A stretch of DNA of 64,000 nt from the NCBI GenBank assembly GCA_002428485.1, contig DIWM01000053.1:1-64000 (forward strand), read 5' to 3'. Shown here in pieces: positions 34,194 through 42,395 of this stretch. The stretch's first letter is position 1. Each line of letters opens with the position of its first letter. Both the position numbers and the translations under genes were made by a program. This stretch comes from Deltaproteobacteria bacterium UBA6106. GTDB lineage: Bacteria; Desulfobacterota; Syntrophorhabdia; Syntrophorhabdales; Syntrophorhabdaceae. The notes beneath the pieces were generated by a model, which had not been told where the DNA came from, did no database searches, and saw only the letters and a list, made by a program, of their open reading frames with translations.

Positions 34194-36107
34194 ATGGGTT
34201 TTTTCAAAAAGATTACCTTTGACTTATTGATACAGGTTCTGGGGGCTGTCTGGATTCTCTACCATGTTCTCGCCGGACAGTTCCTGCTCCTGGGTGATGC
34301 TGAATCCTGCATCATACACATAAACGGAGCCGTCCTGTTCACATTCCTGATGAAGCCGATGTTCAAGGAGTACAGCAACAAATCCTTGCCGGCAAGGACA
34401 CTCAATCTGGCGATGGTTGCTGCCATTGCAGTCGCGGGTGTTTATATCTACGTAGTGATGCCTGAGATGCTGGCAGGGGCTATCGGCAAGGATTTTCCCA
34501 TAGCCGTTATCATGGGGTTTATCACGTTCTTTTTAATACTCGAGGGGAACAGAAGACTTGAAGGGTGGATTATCCCGATCATTGTTGTGATTGCCATGCT
34601 TTATGCCCGTTTCGGAGAGATTATGCCAACCCTCCTGGCCCATGCAGATTTTGATGCGAAACGGATAGTCAACCTGTTATACCTCGGGCCTGACGGTATT
34701 TACGGTATGATAGCAAGGGTCTCTTATACGTATATCGGCTTATTCATCATTTACGCGCAGTTTATCAGGATCTCAGGCGCCGGGGATTTCTTTCTCGACT
34801 TTGCACACGCTGTAGCAGGGCGCGTAAGAGGAGGCCCAGCGAAATCTGCCGTTGTTGCGAGTTCTTTGTTCGGGATGATAAGCGGGAGCGCTGTGGCAAA
34901 TGTGGCCGGCGTGGGAAGCATAACGATCCCCTTGATGAAAAGAAGCGGTTACCGTGCGCATATTGCCGGCGCTATCGAAGCGGCGGCATCAACAGGGGGG
35001 CAGATCATGCCGCCGGTTATGGGCGCCTCAGCGTTCCTGATGGCTGATTTTTTGAGGGTTTCCTACTTTTATGTTGCCTGCTGCGCTGTCATTCCCGCGT
35101 TCCTCTATTATCTGTCGCTGTTCGCGGCAGTTGACCTGGAGGCTGCCAAACAGGGTATAGCGGGTATGAAAAAGGAGGATATCCCGCACCTCAGGAATGT
35201 TATGAAAAAAGGCTGGCACCATTGCATCTCCCTGGCAGTACTGATCTATCTTATGGCCGTACCGCAATGGACTGCAACAAAGGCGGCATTCTGGGCATTG
35301 ATAGCGTTGCTGGTAGTCAGCCTCGCGCAATGTCTCATAAAAAAGGATAAAAATTTTTTCAGGGATATAGTCTGGAAGGGACTGATAACAAGTATTGACG
35401 GTGTTGCTATGATGGGCACGATCAGCGGTGCTCTTGGCATAATCGTAGGCATTTTCGGATTGACGGGACTTGCCCTTAAGCTTTCGTCAATCATCATCGA
35501 TCTCGCAGGCGGAAGCGTACCGGTCCTTCTTGTACTCACCATGATCACTTCTGTCATGTTCGGGATGGGACTTCCGACCATAGCCGCCTATGTGCTGCTG
35601 GTCATAATGGTGGCCCCGGCGCTTGAACAGCTTGGCATCCCTCTTATCGTGGGTCATATGTTTGTCTTTTATTTCGGGTGCTTTTCGGTGCTGACCCCTC
35701 CTGTTGCGCTTGCTTCCATGGCGGCCTCATCCATTGCGCATGCCGATTTCTGGAAAACAGGATGGGCATCGGCGCGTATCGCCATAGTGGGCTTTATTCT
35801 CCCTTTTGCCTTTGTGTATAATCCGCAACTGCTTTTACAGAATCCTTCTATCGGCATGATCGTACCGATCCTGGCCACCGTTGTCGGGGTCTACGCATTG
35901 GCCTCCGGGCTCGTAGGGTTTTTTCTTTTCCCCCTCAAGTGGCCCTTGAGAATACTCGCTGTAGTATCGGCAATCTTACTTGTTGACCCCGGTATTTACA
36001 GCAGTCTTGCCGGTATTGTGATACTATGCATTGTCTTCGTACCGCAGATCATCCGGCGCGTGAAATACGGGAAGGAAAAGGTTTTTCAGCCTGTGCAAAC
36101 AAGTTAG
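34194..36107 (+). CDS. TRAP transporter fused permease (4TM/12TM)
   Basis: A 637-residue membrane protein that fuses the small (DctQ-like, about four spans, residues 1-125) and large (DctM-like, about twelve spans) TRAP permease subunits, as is usual with TAXI partners. Recognisable blocks: SGSAVANVAGVGSITIPLMKR, AAASTGGQIMPPVMGASAFLMA, and MGLPTIAAYVLLV. Uptake by TRAP systems is driven by Na+ or H+ gradients. ATG start, 7 bp after AGGAGG; the TTG one codon earlier is less likely. Confidence 0.94.
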   Translation: MGFFKKITFDLLIQVLGAVWILYHVLAGQFLLLGDAESCIIHINGAVLFTFLMKPMFKEYSNKSLPARTLNLAMVAAIAVAGVYIYVVMPEMLAGAIGKDFPIAVIMGFITFFLILEGNRRLEGWIIPIIVVIAMLYARFGEIMPTLLAHADFDAKRIVNLLYLGPDGIYGMIARVSYTYIGLFIIYAQFIRISGAGDFFLDFAHAVAGRVRGGPAKSAVVASSLFGMISGSAVANVAGVGSITIPLMKRSGYRAHIAGAIEAAASTGGQIMPPVMGASAFLMADFLRVSYFYVACCAVIPAFLYYLSLFAAVDLEAAKQGIAGMKKEDIPHLRNVMKKGWHHCISLAVLIYLMAVPQWTATKAAFWALIALLVVSLAQCLIKKDKNFFRDIVWKGLITSIDGVAMMGTISGALGIIVGIFGLTGLALKLSSIIIDLAGGSVPVLLVLTMITSVMFGMGLPTIAAYVLLVIMVAPALEQLGIPLIVGHMFVFYFGCFSVLTPPVALASMAASSIAHADFWKTGWASARIAIVGFILPFAFVYNPQLLLQNPSIGMIVPILATVVGVYALASGLVGFFLFPLKWPLRILAVVSAILLVDPGIYSSLAGIVILCIVFVPQIIRRVKYGKEKVFQPVQTS

Positions 36108-36149
36108 TCGGCAAGGACCGGCGTGTTTGTCAACCATGGAGGCGAACAA

Positions 36150-36275
36150 ATGAACTGTCCCGCCGCAAGCAGCGAAGTATCAGAGGTTAGAAACGGCATG
36201 ATTATGCCCCCTCACCCTACCCTCTCCCGCGAGTGTTACCCCGCAGCAAGCTTCGGGGAATCATTCAGATTGAAT
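36150..36275 (+). repeat. R1 interspersed hairpin repeat, copy 1
   Basis: One of four R1 copies (others at 37781-37918, 52521-52656, 63687-63820). Shared order: TGAACTG, a CCGCnnnC half hairpin, TATCAGAGG, TAGAAACGGCATGATTATGC, CCCCTCACCC, CTCTCCCGC, GTGTTACCCCGCAGCAAGC, GGGGAATCAT, GATTGAA. This copy lacks the second half of the central CCCTCTCCC hairpin. It lies in the 184-bp gap between the TRAP permease and ubiX. Confidence 0.75.
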
Positions 36276-36291
36276 GAACGGGACGGATGAT

Positions 36292-36858
36292 ATGATCAGG
36301 ATTGTATTGGGAATATCAGGAGCGTCAGGAGTGATTTATGGCGTGCGGATGCTGGAGACCCTAAGTCGTATCGGCGCCGAAACGCATCTGGTAATCTCCG
36401 AATCGGCAGCGCGTAATCTGGCAATAGAGACTGAGTATGCTGTTGAAGATGTAGAATCAATGGCCTCTTTCGTGTACCAGCAAAAAGATATAGGCGCTGC
36501 TATTGCAAGCGGTTCCTTCAGGACCGATGGAATGATAATCGCCCCGTGCTCAATCAAGAGCCTTTCGGCCATTGCAAATTCATACAACGATAACCTTCTT
36601 ATCCGTGCAGCCGATGTGACGCTGAAGGAAAGGAGGAGACTTGTGCTGGTAGTCCGTGAAACCCCCCTGCATGAAGGGCATCTGGAACTGATGATGCGGG
36701 TAACCAGAACGGGCGGTATTATAATGCCCCCCATCCCGGCCTTTTACCACTTGCCAAAAACCATAGATGATCTGATAAACCAGACGGTAGGGAAGGTTCT
36801 GGATATGTTCTCGATAGATGCGGGACTCTTCAGACGCTGGACAGGAAACGGCGAATGA
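36292..36858 (+). CDS. ubiX: UbiX family flavin prenyltransferase
   Basis: A 188-residue enzyme that attaches a dimethylallyl group to FMN, producing the prenyl-FMN cofactor of UbiD enzymes. Signatures: GISGASGVIYGVRML near the N-terminus, the MIIAPCSIKSLSAIANSY loop, and RETPLHEGHLELMMRVTRTGGIIMPP. The start at 36292 gives the standard length. It is separated from the operon by an R1 repeat but clearly serves the UbiD at 24409-25872. Confidence 0.93.
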   Translation: MIRIVLGISGASGVIYGVRMLETLSRIGAETHLVISESAARNLAIETEYAVEDVESMASFVYQQKDIGAAIASGSFRTDGMIIAPCSIKSLSAIANSYNDNLLIRAADVTLKERRRLVLVVRETPLHEGHLELMMRVTRTGGIIMPPIPAFYHLPKTIDDLINQTVGKVLDMFSIDAGLFRRWTGNGE

Positions 36859-36974
36859 TGTTTGAGAGGCCCCCTTCATTCCTGAAAGACATCAGGTAAA
36901 ACAGCTCATAGCAAAACCCTTGTCCTCTAACGCTCTCTGCCGAAGACAACAGCGTTGTTTTATTTCTAAAAGTG

Positions 36975-37080
36975 TCATATAGTATCATATAATCTCATTA
37001 TAGACCATACAGTATTTATATAGAGACAATAATAATTTATATGAGATAATATGAGAAATTACTTGACAACATGATACTAT
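36975..37080. repeat. 10-bp-period iteron-like array with inverted copies
   Basis: Five consecutive 10-bp units of type TCATATAGTA run from 36975 to 37024 without a spacer. Two units in the opposite direction (reading TCATATTATC and TCATATAAAT on the minus strand) lie at 37035-37054. ATAGTATCAT at 36979-36988 is exactly inverted at 37071-37080. The period of one helical turn would place proteins on one face of the DNA. It covers the region just upstream of, and overlapping, the promoter of the small HTH gene. Confidence 0.7.
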
Positions 37081-37090
37081 AATATATAAT
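37063..37090 (+). promoter_or_regulatory. consensus promoter of the small HTH gene
   Basis: TTGACA (37063-37068) and TATAAT (37085-37090), both perfect, are separated by 16 bp. The expected start near 37097 leaves only about 6 nt before the ATG at 37103 and no Shine-Dalgarno sequence, so the mRNA would be nearly leaderless. Confidence 0.7.
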
Positions 37091-37102
37091 GAAATTTAGT
37101 GC

Positions 37103-37282
37103 ATGGACAAACTTTATACTATCAAGGAGACGCTTGGAATATTGAAGATCTCAAAGGCTAACCTTTACCGATTGATCGCCCGGGGGCATATATCACCCGT
37201 TAAGCTTGTAGGCAGGACGCTGTTTACAGAGTCAGAGCTGGACCGCTTCATAGAAAAACTGAAGAAAGGATCGGGCTTGTGA
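37103..37282 (+). CDS. small excisionase-like HTH protein
   Basis: A 59-residue protein: MDKLYTIKETLGILKISKAN, followed by LYRLIARGHISPVKLVGRTLFTESELDRFIEKLKK after a break. This is the MerR-like winged helix of the excisionase/HTH_17 family (YTIKE..LGISKxTLYRLI...G.I...K.....F...DLDxFI). Such proteins act as directionality factors of phage or as local repressors. Because an array of operator-like units overlaps its promoter, autoregulation is probable. No integrase is seen nearby, so a regulator of the molybdenum-cofactor genes downstream is also possible. Confidence 0.8.
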   Translation: MDKLYTIKETLGILKISKANLYRLIARGHISPVKLVGRTLFTESELDRFIEKLKKGSGL

Positions 37283-37342
37283 AAAATAAGTTCAATTTCG
37301 GCGCTGAAAGATGTATAATGTTAAAGGAAAAGGGTGAATGAT

Positions 37343-37750
37343 ATGCCTGCTAACACACATGCAGGAAATACGCATGGAAGCCTCCGGGTTGCAGTCGATG
37401 AAGAACACAGGGGAATAAAGGATCTGGATTTTTTCGCCGACCACACCGAAATACAAAGGGAGATCAGCCTTGTTCCGCGAAGATATTCTACTTCAGTCGA
37501 TGAACTGTACCTGAGAACGGTGCTCACGTCTATCATCTGTCCGAAGTGCAAACAGCCGGTGAGGCGAAGCTACCGGAAACACCCCAGGGAATGGTTGCTG
37601 AAGTTCGCCGGACGCAAGGTGCTCTACTGCACAAGTTGCGACTGGTATGAGATCGTGAAGGTGAACAGGTGGGAATGGGAGATCATTGCCACAGCCCTTG
37701 CCGTATTTCTCATCGTTTCTGTCGCATCAGTTCACTGGATCCTGCGATAG
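37343..37750 (+). CDS. zinc-ribbon protein with C-terminal membrane anchor
   Basis: A 135-residue protein of unknown function. Two CxxC pairs, ICPKCKQ near residue 63 and LYCTSCDW near residue 93, make a zinc ribbon. The C-terminus has one membrane span (IIATALAVFLIVSVASVHW), placing the ribbon in the cytoplasm or periplasm depending on orientation. A GTG three codons earlier (37334) is an alternative start. No close family is recognised; it follows the HTH gene and precedes the molybdenum-cofactor cluster. Confidence 0.6.
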   Translation: MPANTHAGNTHGSLRVAVDEEHRGIKDLDFFADHTEIQREISLVPRRYSTSVDELYLRTVLTSIICPKCKQPVRRSYRKHPREWLLKFAGRKVLYCTSCDWYEIVKVNRWEWEIIATALAVFLIVSVASVHWILR

Positions 37751-37780
37751 GCAGTATCAGTTAGCATTTCTCAGTAAATT

Positions 37781-37918
37781 TCAATCCGGATGATACCCCG
37801 CCGCCTGCAGCGGGGGTGACGCTGTTCCCTCTCCCCTTTGCGGGAGAGGGTAGGGTGAGGGGGCATAATAATGCCGTTTCTATCCTCTGATACCCCGCCG
37901 CTTGCTGCGGGGTAGTTT
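37781..37918 (-). repeat. R1 interspersed hairpin repeat, copy 2
   Basis: The same element as 36150-36275 in inverted orientation, complete, with the central CTCTCCCCTTTGCGGGAGAG hairpin and ACCCCGCCG...GCGGGG stems at both sides. It fills the gap between the zinc-ribbon gene and moeA. A small stem TGTAAAG/CTTTACA (37962-37982) follows in the moeA leader. Confidence 0.8.
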
Positions 37919-38008
37919 ATTTTTAAAAAACGGTCTGTTATGGTATGATATTGCGTTTAATGTAAAGCGGAAATCTTTACAGGACTTGAAGAGAGGGACC
38001 GACAGGAC

Positions 38009-39226
38009 ATGGAATTTTTAAAGGCAGTATCTTCGTTGGAAGCATTAGCGATGATCAATTCATTCAGGGCAGATCCTGCAAAGGAAACGATCGGTATAAA
38101 CGATGCCCTTCACCGGATCCTTGCCGAAGATATCCTGTCAGTGGAGGATATACCGCCTTTTCCCAGGTCTCTCGTCGATGGATTCGCGCTGAAGGTAAAG
38201 GACATACAGGGGGCAAAAGAGACAACTCCTTTATTCCTCTACGTACAGGGAGAAATCAGGATAGGTGAAGCTCCCCGCGTTGAACTTGAAGATGGCAAAT
38301 GCGTTTATCTCGCTACGGGCGCCATGATCCCGGAAGGCGCGGACGGCGTGGTAATGCAGGAATTTGTGAGGGCCGCAGGGGATGCTATCGAAGTGACAAA
38401 GACACTCCACAGGGGAGAGAATATCTGTTTTCAGGGTGAAGACATAGCAAAAGGAGCAGTTGTTCTGCAAAAAGGAAGGAAGCTCTCTCCCTTTGATATC
38501 GGCGTTCTCTCTGTCATCGGCAGGCCGATCGTTCCTGTTTATAAACTTCCCGTTGCAGGTGTTATATCAACAGGCGATGAGATCGTATCTGCCGAGGAGA
38601 CGCCGCCATTGGGGAAGATAAGGGACATAAACGGGCACACCATAACAAATCTTTTGAAAGGCAACGGTGCGGACTGTAGTTTTTTCGGGATAGGCAAGGA
38701 CACTGTTGACAGCATCGCCGGGAAATTGCACCTGGCGCGGGAGTGCGACCTGATAATCCTTTCCGGCGGAAGCTCCAAGGGACAGAGGGATTACATGGCA
38801 GATGCGATTACGCGTCTCGGCGGAGAGATACTCTTTCACGGGATCAACATAAAGCCTGGAAAACCAACGATCTTCGGAAAGCTATGGGGAAAGCCGGTTT
38901 TTGGGCTGCCGGGGCATCCCAATTCCTGCGCGATGGTTATGATGCGATTTGTACTCCCTCTGCTGCGGAAGCTGAAGGGCGAAGAAGGGTACAGGGAAAA
39001 GAAGATGGCGGGAATTCTGAGCACAAACATCCCTTCAACAAGCGGCGTCGAAGAATACGTAAAGGTTGCGACCAGAGAGGCTGATGGAGATTGTTATGTG
39101 TCGCCGGTATTCTCAAAATCGTCCGTTATATCCTCCTTTGTCGGCGCCTCAGGGTACGTTATTATCCCCGAGGGCAAGGACGGCTGTGAGAAGGACGAGA
39201 GGGTGGAAGTGCATCTTTTTGAATGA
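38009..39226 (+). CDS. moeA: molybdopterin molybdenumtransferase MoeA
   Basis: A 405-residue enzyme that inserts molybdate or tungstate into adenylylated molybdopterin. The four MoeA domains are recognisable: FPRSLVDGFALKVKD, RIGEAPRVELEDGKCVYLATGAMIPEGADGVVMQE, the catalytic MoCF domain with STGDEI and ILSGGSSKGQRDYM, GLPGHPNSCAM, and the C-terminal beta domain. Only one long reading frame. A second MoeA follows at 39374; two copies often divide the work between molybdenum and tungsten, which is inference here. Confidence 0.93.
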   Translation: MEFLKAVSSLEALAMINSFRADPAKETIGINDALHRILAEDILSVEDIPPFPRSLVDGFALKVKDIQGAKETTPLFLYVQGEIRIGEAPRVELEDGKCVYLATGAMIPEGADGVVMQEFVRAAGDAIEVTKTLHRGENICFQGEDIAKGAVVLQKGRKLSPFDIGVLSVIGRPIVPVYKLPVAGVISTGDEIVSAEETPPLGKIRDINGHTITNLLKGNGADCSFFGIGKDTVDSIAGKLHLARECDLIILSGGSSKGQRDYMADAITRLGGEILFHGINIKPGKPTIFGKLWGKPVFGLPGHPNSCAMVMMRFVLPLLRKLKGEEGYREKKMAGILSTNIPSTSGVEEYVKVATREADGDCYVSPVFSKSSVISSFVGASGYVIIPEGKDGCEKDERVEVHLFE

Positions 39227-39256
39227 TGAAAATGATAAACTCTGAATTCGAAACGT

Positions 39257-39350
39257 GGGGTCAGCCCTTGACATTTGACAATTTTTCTTTGATTTTCTCC
39301 ACTGAGAAGAGTTTCAACTTAAGATTTGTCAAATGTCAAGGGCTGACCCC
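39257..39350. mobile_element. 94-bp MITE/REPIN-like inverted-repeat element
   Basis: A perfect 25-bp inverted repeat: 39257-39281 begins GGGGTCAGCCCTTGACAT, and 39326-39350 is its exact reverse complement ending GGCTGACCCC. The 44-bp centre has no reading frame. GGGGTCAG ends resemble REP sequences mobilised by Y1-type (RAYT) transposases, recalled in general terms. It lies between the two moeA genes. No target duplication is obvious. Confidence 0.7.
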
Positions 39351-39373
39351 TACAAATATTGAATGGTGATAAT

Positions 39374-41284
39374 GTGAGACGTTACCTGGAGACGATCAAA
39401 AGTGAAGAGGCTGTCCGGAGGGTGCTGGAACACATCCGGCCCATTGAAGACGAAGAGCTGATCCCGACGTATCAGAGCAATGGCAGGATAACAACGAGGC
39501 CGGTGACTGCAAAATATTCCAATCCGCCTTTTGTGTGCTCCGCGATGGACGGCTATGCGACGATGTTCGAGAAGACCATTGAAGCCGATGTGGCCAACCC
39601 GGTTTCTCTGAAGAAGGACAGCGAGGCTGTGCGCGTGAATACCGGCGATGCCATGCCTGAAGGCATGAATGCCGTTGTGATCAGGGAAGAGGTAGAGGAG
39701 TCCGGGCGCTCTATTGTGATCAGAAAACCATTGTACCTATGGCAGAATATACGGATGATCGGTGAGGACATCATAGAAGGCGATATGCTGGTGCCCACAA
39801 ACCATGCGATGGGGATCTTTGATGTGAGCATGCTGATCTCTGCCGGCGTAGCCCATGTCCATGTGAGAAGGATGCCGAGGATCCTCATTATACCCACAGG
39901 CAAAGAGCTGATCGATATCTATGAGAGACAGCAGGGCACAAGAAATCAGGAAAAGAGGCTTATCGATTTTAACTCTCACCTCCTTGCCGCAATGGCGGCT
40001 GAGACCGGTTTCCAGGCGACAAGGCACGCGATCATTGCCGACAGGGGGGAGCTCCGCGATGTTGTCGATCAGTCTGTCAATGATTATGACGTATTGCTGA
40101 TCAACGCGGGTTCAAGCGCAGGCGACGAAGATTATACAGAGGACATTATCCGCGAGCTGGGGGCCATCGTGTTTCACGGCGTATCGATGATGCCGGGAAG
40201 GCCTGCCATCTTTGGCATCATTCACGATAAACCTGTATTCGGCATTCCCGGTTACCCTGTGTCTGCGGCGATCAGCTTTCAGACCTTTCTCGAACCGGTC
40301 TATGAAAGGCTGACATCATCGAGGATTCAGAGGCGTTCTGTGCGGTGCCTCACCCCCTATAAGATACCCTCAAGGATTGGCATGGAGGAGATTGTGAGGG
40401 TCAATCTTCAACAGCATCTCGGCAGGTACTATGTATTTCCATTACCAAGAGGGGCAAGCATCTTCTCCTCCATGGCCCGCGCCGATGGTCTCATGAGGAT
40501 ACCGGAGAACATAGAAGGGTACGGCGAAGACGAAGAGATAGAGTGCCTGCTGTTGAAGGATGAAGCGGACATCACGAACAGGATCCATATAGTCGGCAGC
40601 CACGACCTGTCCCTTGACATCATGAGGGATCTGCTGAAGAAAGCGCATCCGGAAGCAGATCTTTTGTCAACCCATACAGGGAGCCTGAGCGGCATCCTTG
40701 CGGTAAAAAAGGGCGTGGCGAACCTTTGCACCACACACATCCTTGACGATCAGAAAAATGTCTATAATATACCGGTCATCGAGAAATACCTCCCTGATAG
40801 AAAGGTGATCCTGATACATATAGCGAAGAGGCAGCAGGGGCTTATTGTCCGGAAGGACAATCCAAAGAAGATAGCAGGGATAGGGGATTTGGGAAGAGAA
40901 GATATAAAATTTATCAACAGGCAGTTCGGATCCGGGACGAGGATACTCGTTGATCTTTTATTAAAGGAAAAAGGCGTCAGCAAGGAGTCGATACGTGGTT
41001 ATGAGAGAGAAGAGTCTTCCCACACCGCTGTCGGCATCGCGGTGAGAGAATCGGTAGCGGATGCAGGCGTGGCTATCTATGCCGTCGCAAAGCTCTTTTC
41101 TCTGGATTTTATTCCCCTGGCAGAAGAAGAGTACGACCTTGTTGTTGCGGGTGAGTTTACGGAAGATCAGCGCTTCAGAAGGCTCATAGAGATTATCCGG
41201 TCTGATATGTTCAAAAAGAGGCTGGAAGAGATCGGCGGGTACAATACAGAGCACACAGGGACAGTAAAATATGGTAAACTATAG
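39374..41284 (+). CDS. moeA: MoeA fused to a periplasmic-binding-protein-like domain
   Basis: A 636-residue protein. Residues 1-400 form a complete MoeA: SAMDGYA, NTGDAMPEGMNAVVIREEV, INAGSSAGDEDYTEDI, GYPVSAAISF. Residues from about 405 to 625 form a substrate-binding-protein-like (PBP_like) domain starting IHIVGSHDLSLDIMRDLL and containing GSGTRILVDLLLKEKG and AVGIAVRESVADAGV. The fusion is known in anaerobes; the second domain is thought to bind molybdate or tungstate or a small ligand. The GTG start is weakly supported by its ribosome site. Confidence 0.85.
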   Translation: MRRYLETIKSEEAVRRVLEHIRPIEDEELIPTYQSNGRITTRPVTAKYSNPPFVCSAMDGYATMFEKTIEADVANPVSLKKDSEAVRVNTGDAMPEGMNAVVIREEVEESGRSIVIRKPLYLWQNIRMIGEDIIEGDMLVPTNHAMGIFDVSMLISAGVAHVHVRRMPRILIIPTGKELIDIYERQQGTRNQEKRLIDFNSHLLAAMAAETGFQATRHAIIADRGELRDVVDQSVNDYDVLLINAGSSAGDEDYTEDIIRELGAIVFHGVSMMPGRPAIFGIIHDKPVFGIPGYPVSAAISFQTFLEPVYERLTSSRIQRRSVRCLTPYKIPSRIGMEEIVRVNLQQHLGRYYVFPLPRGASIFSSMARADGLMRIPENIEGYGEDEEIECLLLKDEADITNRIHIVGSHDLSLDIMRDLLKKAHPEADLLSTHTGSLSGILAVKKGVANLCTTHILDDQKNVYNIPVIEKYLPDRKVILIHIAKRQQGLIVRKDNPKKIAGIGDLGREDIKFINRQFGSGTRILVDLLLKEKGVSKESIRGYEREESSHTAVGIAVRESVADAGVAIYAVAKLFSLDFIPLAEEEYDLVVAGEFTEDQRFRRLIEIIRSDMFKKRLEEIGGYNTEHTGTVKYGKL

Positions 41285-41290
41285 CAACGA

Positions 41291-41402
41291 CGAACTTCGT
41301 GAAATGTAAAACGTGAAAGGTAAAAGGTAGATCTAAAAATGTATAATAGAAGACAGGGAATAATGCTTTTTAAACTTTTCACCTTTCACCTTTCACGATC
41401 AA
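41291..41402. repeat. paired heptamer tracts flanking a spacer before moaA
   Basis: Directly after the moeA fusion gene come seven 7-bp units (41291-41339), of type CGTGAAA, TGTAAAA and GGTAAAA. At 41375-41402 further units run as CTTTTCA, CCTTTCA (twice) and CGATCAA. The two halves are inverted relative to each other: 41312-41328 pairs with 41381-41397 with one mismatch, so the leader of moaA can form a 17-bp stem. Confidence 0.75.
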
Positions 41403-41420
41403 TGAAAGAAGGATTTGGAA

Positions 41421-42395
41421 ATGTTAATTGATCAATATAACCGCGTTATTGATTACGTCAGGATCTCCGTTACCGACAGGTGCAATCTGCGCTGCAAATA
41501 TTGTGTAGACGGCGATTTCCCGTTCACCTCCCATGAAGAGGTACTCCGGTATGAGGAGATCATACGGTTTGTGAAGATATGCTCTGAACTGGGCGTTACA
41601 AAGGTACGCCTTACTGGCGGCGAGCCGCTTACGCGGAAAGGGATATCCTACCTTTTCAAGGAGATATTTTCCATCGAAGGCATCAACGATGTAAGCCTTA
41701 CGACCAATGGTTTATTGCTTGGCCAGAAGATCCTCGAGCTGAAGGAAGCAGGGCTGAAAAGGGTTAATATCAGCCTTGATTCATTGAAGCGTGAACGATT
41801 TGCGGAGATTACCCGCGTCGACGCCTACGACGAAGTCCTCATGAGCATTGAAAAGGCCATCTATGCAGGGATTCGTCCTATCAAGATCAACACCGTCGTT
41901 ATCAGAGGTTTTAACGACGACGAGATCCTCGATTTTGCCAGGCTCGCAAGGAAATGGGGGCTGGAGGTGCGCTTCATAGAATTTATGCCTTTTGGAGACT
42001 CCACGCTCTGGGATGAATCGAGGATCGTTTCGTCTCACGAAATTGAAGAGCGGATAAAAGCCGTGTATCCTCTTGTACCGTTATTGAACACCACGAGAGG
42101 GCCGGCGAAGGTTTACGGGATTGAGGGCAGCGAAGGCAGGATAGGCCTTATCAGCCCCGTCTCCACCCATATCTGTTCAGAGTGCAACAGGATACGACTC
42201 ACGTCAACAGGCATGATCCGCCCCTGCCTCTTCTCCGATACGGAATATGATGTAAAAAGCCTCATGAGAAAAAATGCGGGCGATGAAGAGATAGGGAAAT
42301 TTGTAAAAGATGTAGTGAAGGTCAAGCCTGCGAACAAGCATGAGATGGGACAGATCAGGAAGTGCCAGCGGAACCTGCGGAATATAGGAGGGTAG
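41421..42395 (+). CDS. moaA: GTP 3',8-cyclase MoaA
   Basis: A 324-residue radical SAM enzyme that starts molybdopterin synthesis from GTP. The N-terminal cluster is C21/C25/C28 (CNLRCKYC). The C-terminal second cluster has cysteines in ICSECNRIRLTSTG and RPCLF. The invariant C-terminal Gly-Gly is present (NIGG). The start at 41421 follows AAAGAAGGA by 8 bp; a TTG two codons earlier is unlikely. moaC starts at the next base. Confidence 0.96.
   Translation: MLIDQYNRVIDYVRISVTDRCNLRCKYCVDGDFPFTSHEEVLRYEEIIRFVKICSELGVTKVRLTGGEPLTRKGISYLFKEIFSIEGINDVSLTTNGLLLGQKILELKEAGLKRVNISLDSLKRERFAEITRVDAYDEVLMSIEKAIYAGIRPIKINTVVIRGFNDDEILDFARLARKWGLEVRFIEFMPFGDSTLWDESRIVSSHEIEERIKAVYPLVPLLNTTRGPAKVYGIEGSEGRIGLISPVSTHICSECNRIRLTSTGMIRPCLFSDTEYDVKSLMRKNAGDEEIGKFVKDVVKVKPANKHEMGQIRKCQRNLRNIGG

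Noticed and set aside
21283..36858. Catabolic region as an integrated mobile island
   Set aside because: It begins next to tRNA-Leu, a common target, but no integrase or direct repeat of the tRNA 3' end was found within the window.
36975..37024. 10-bp array as a plasmid or chromosomal replication origin
   Set aside because: No rep, dnaA or DnaA-box cluster is nearby; operator function for the small HTH gene is simpler.
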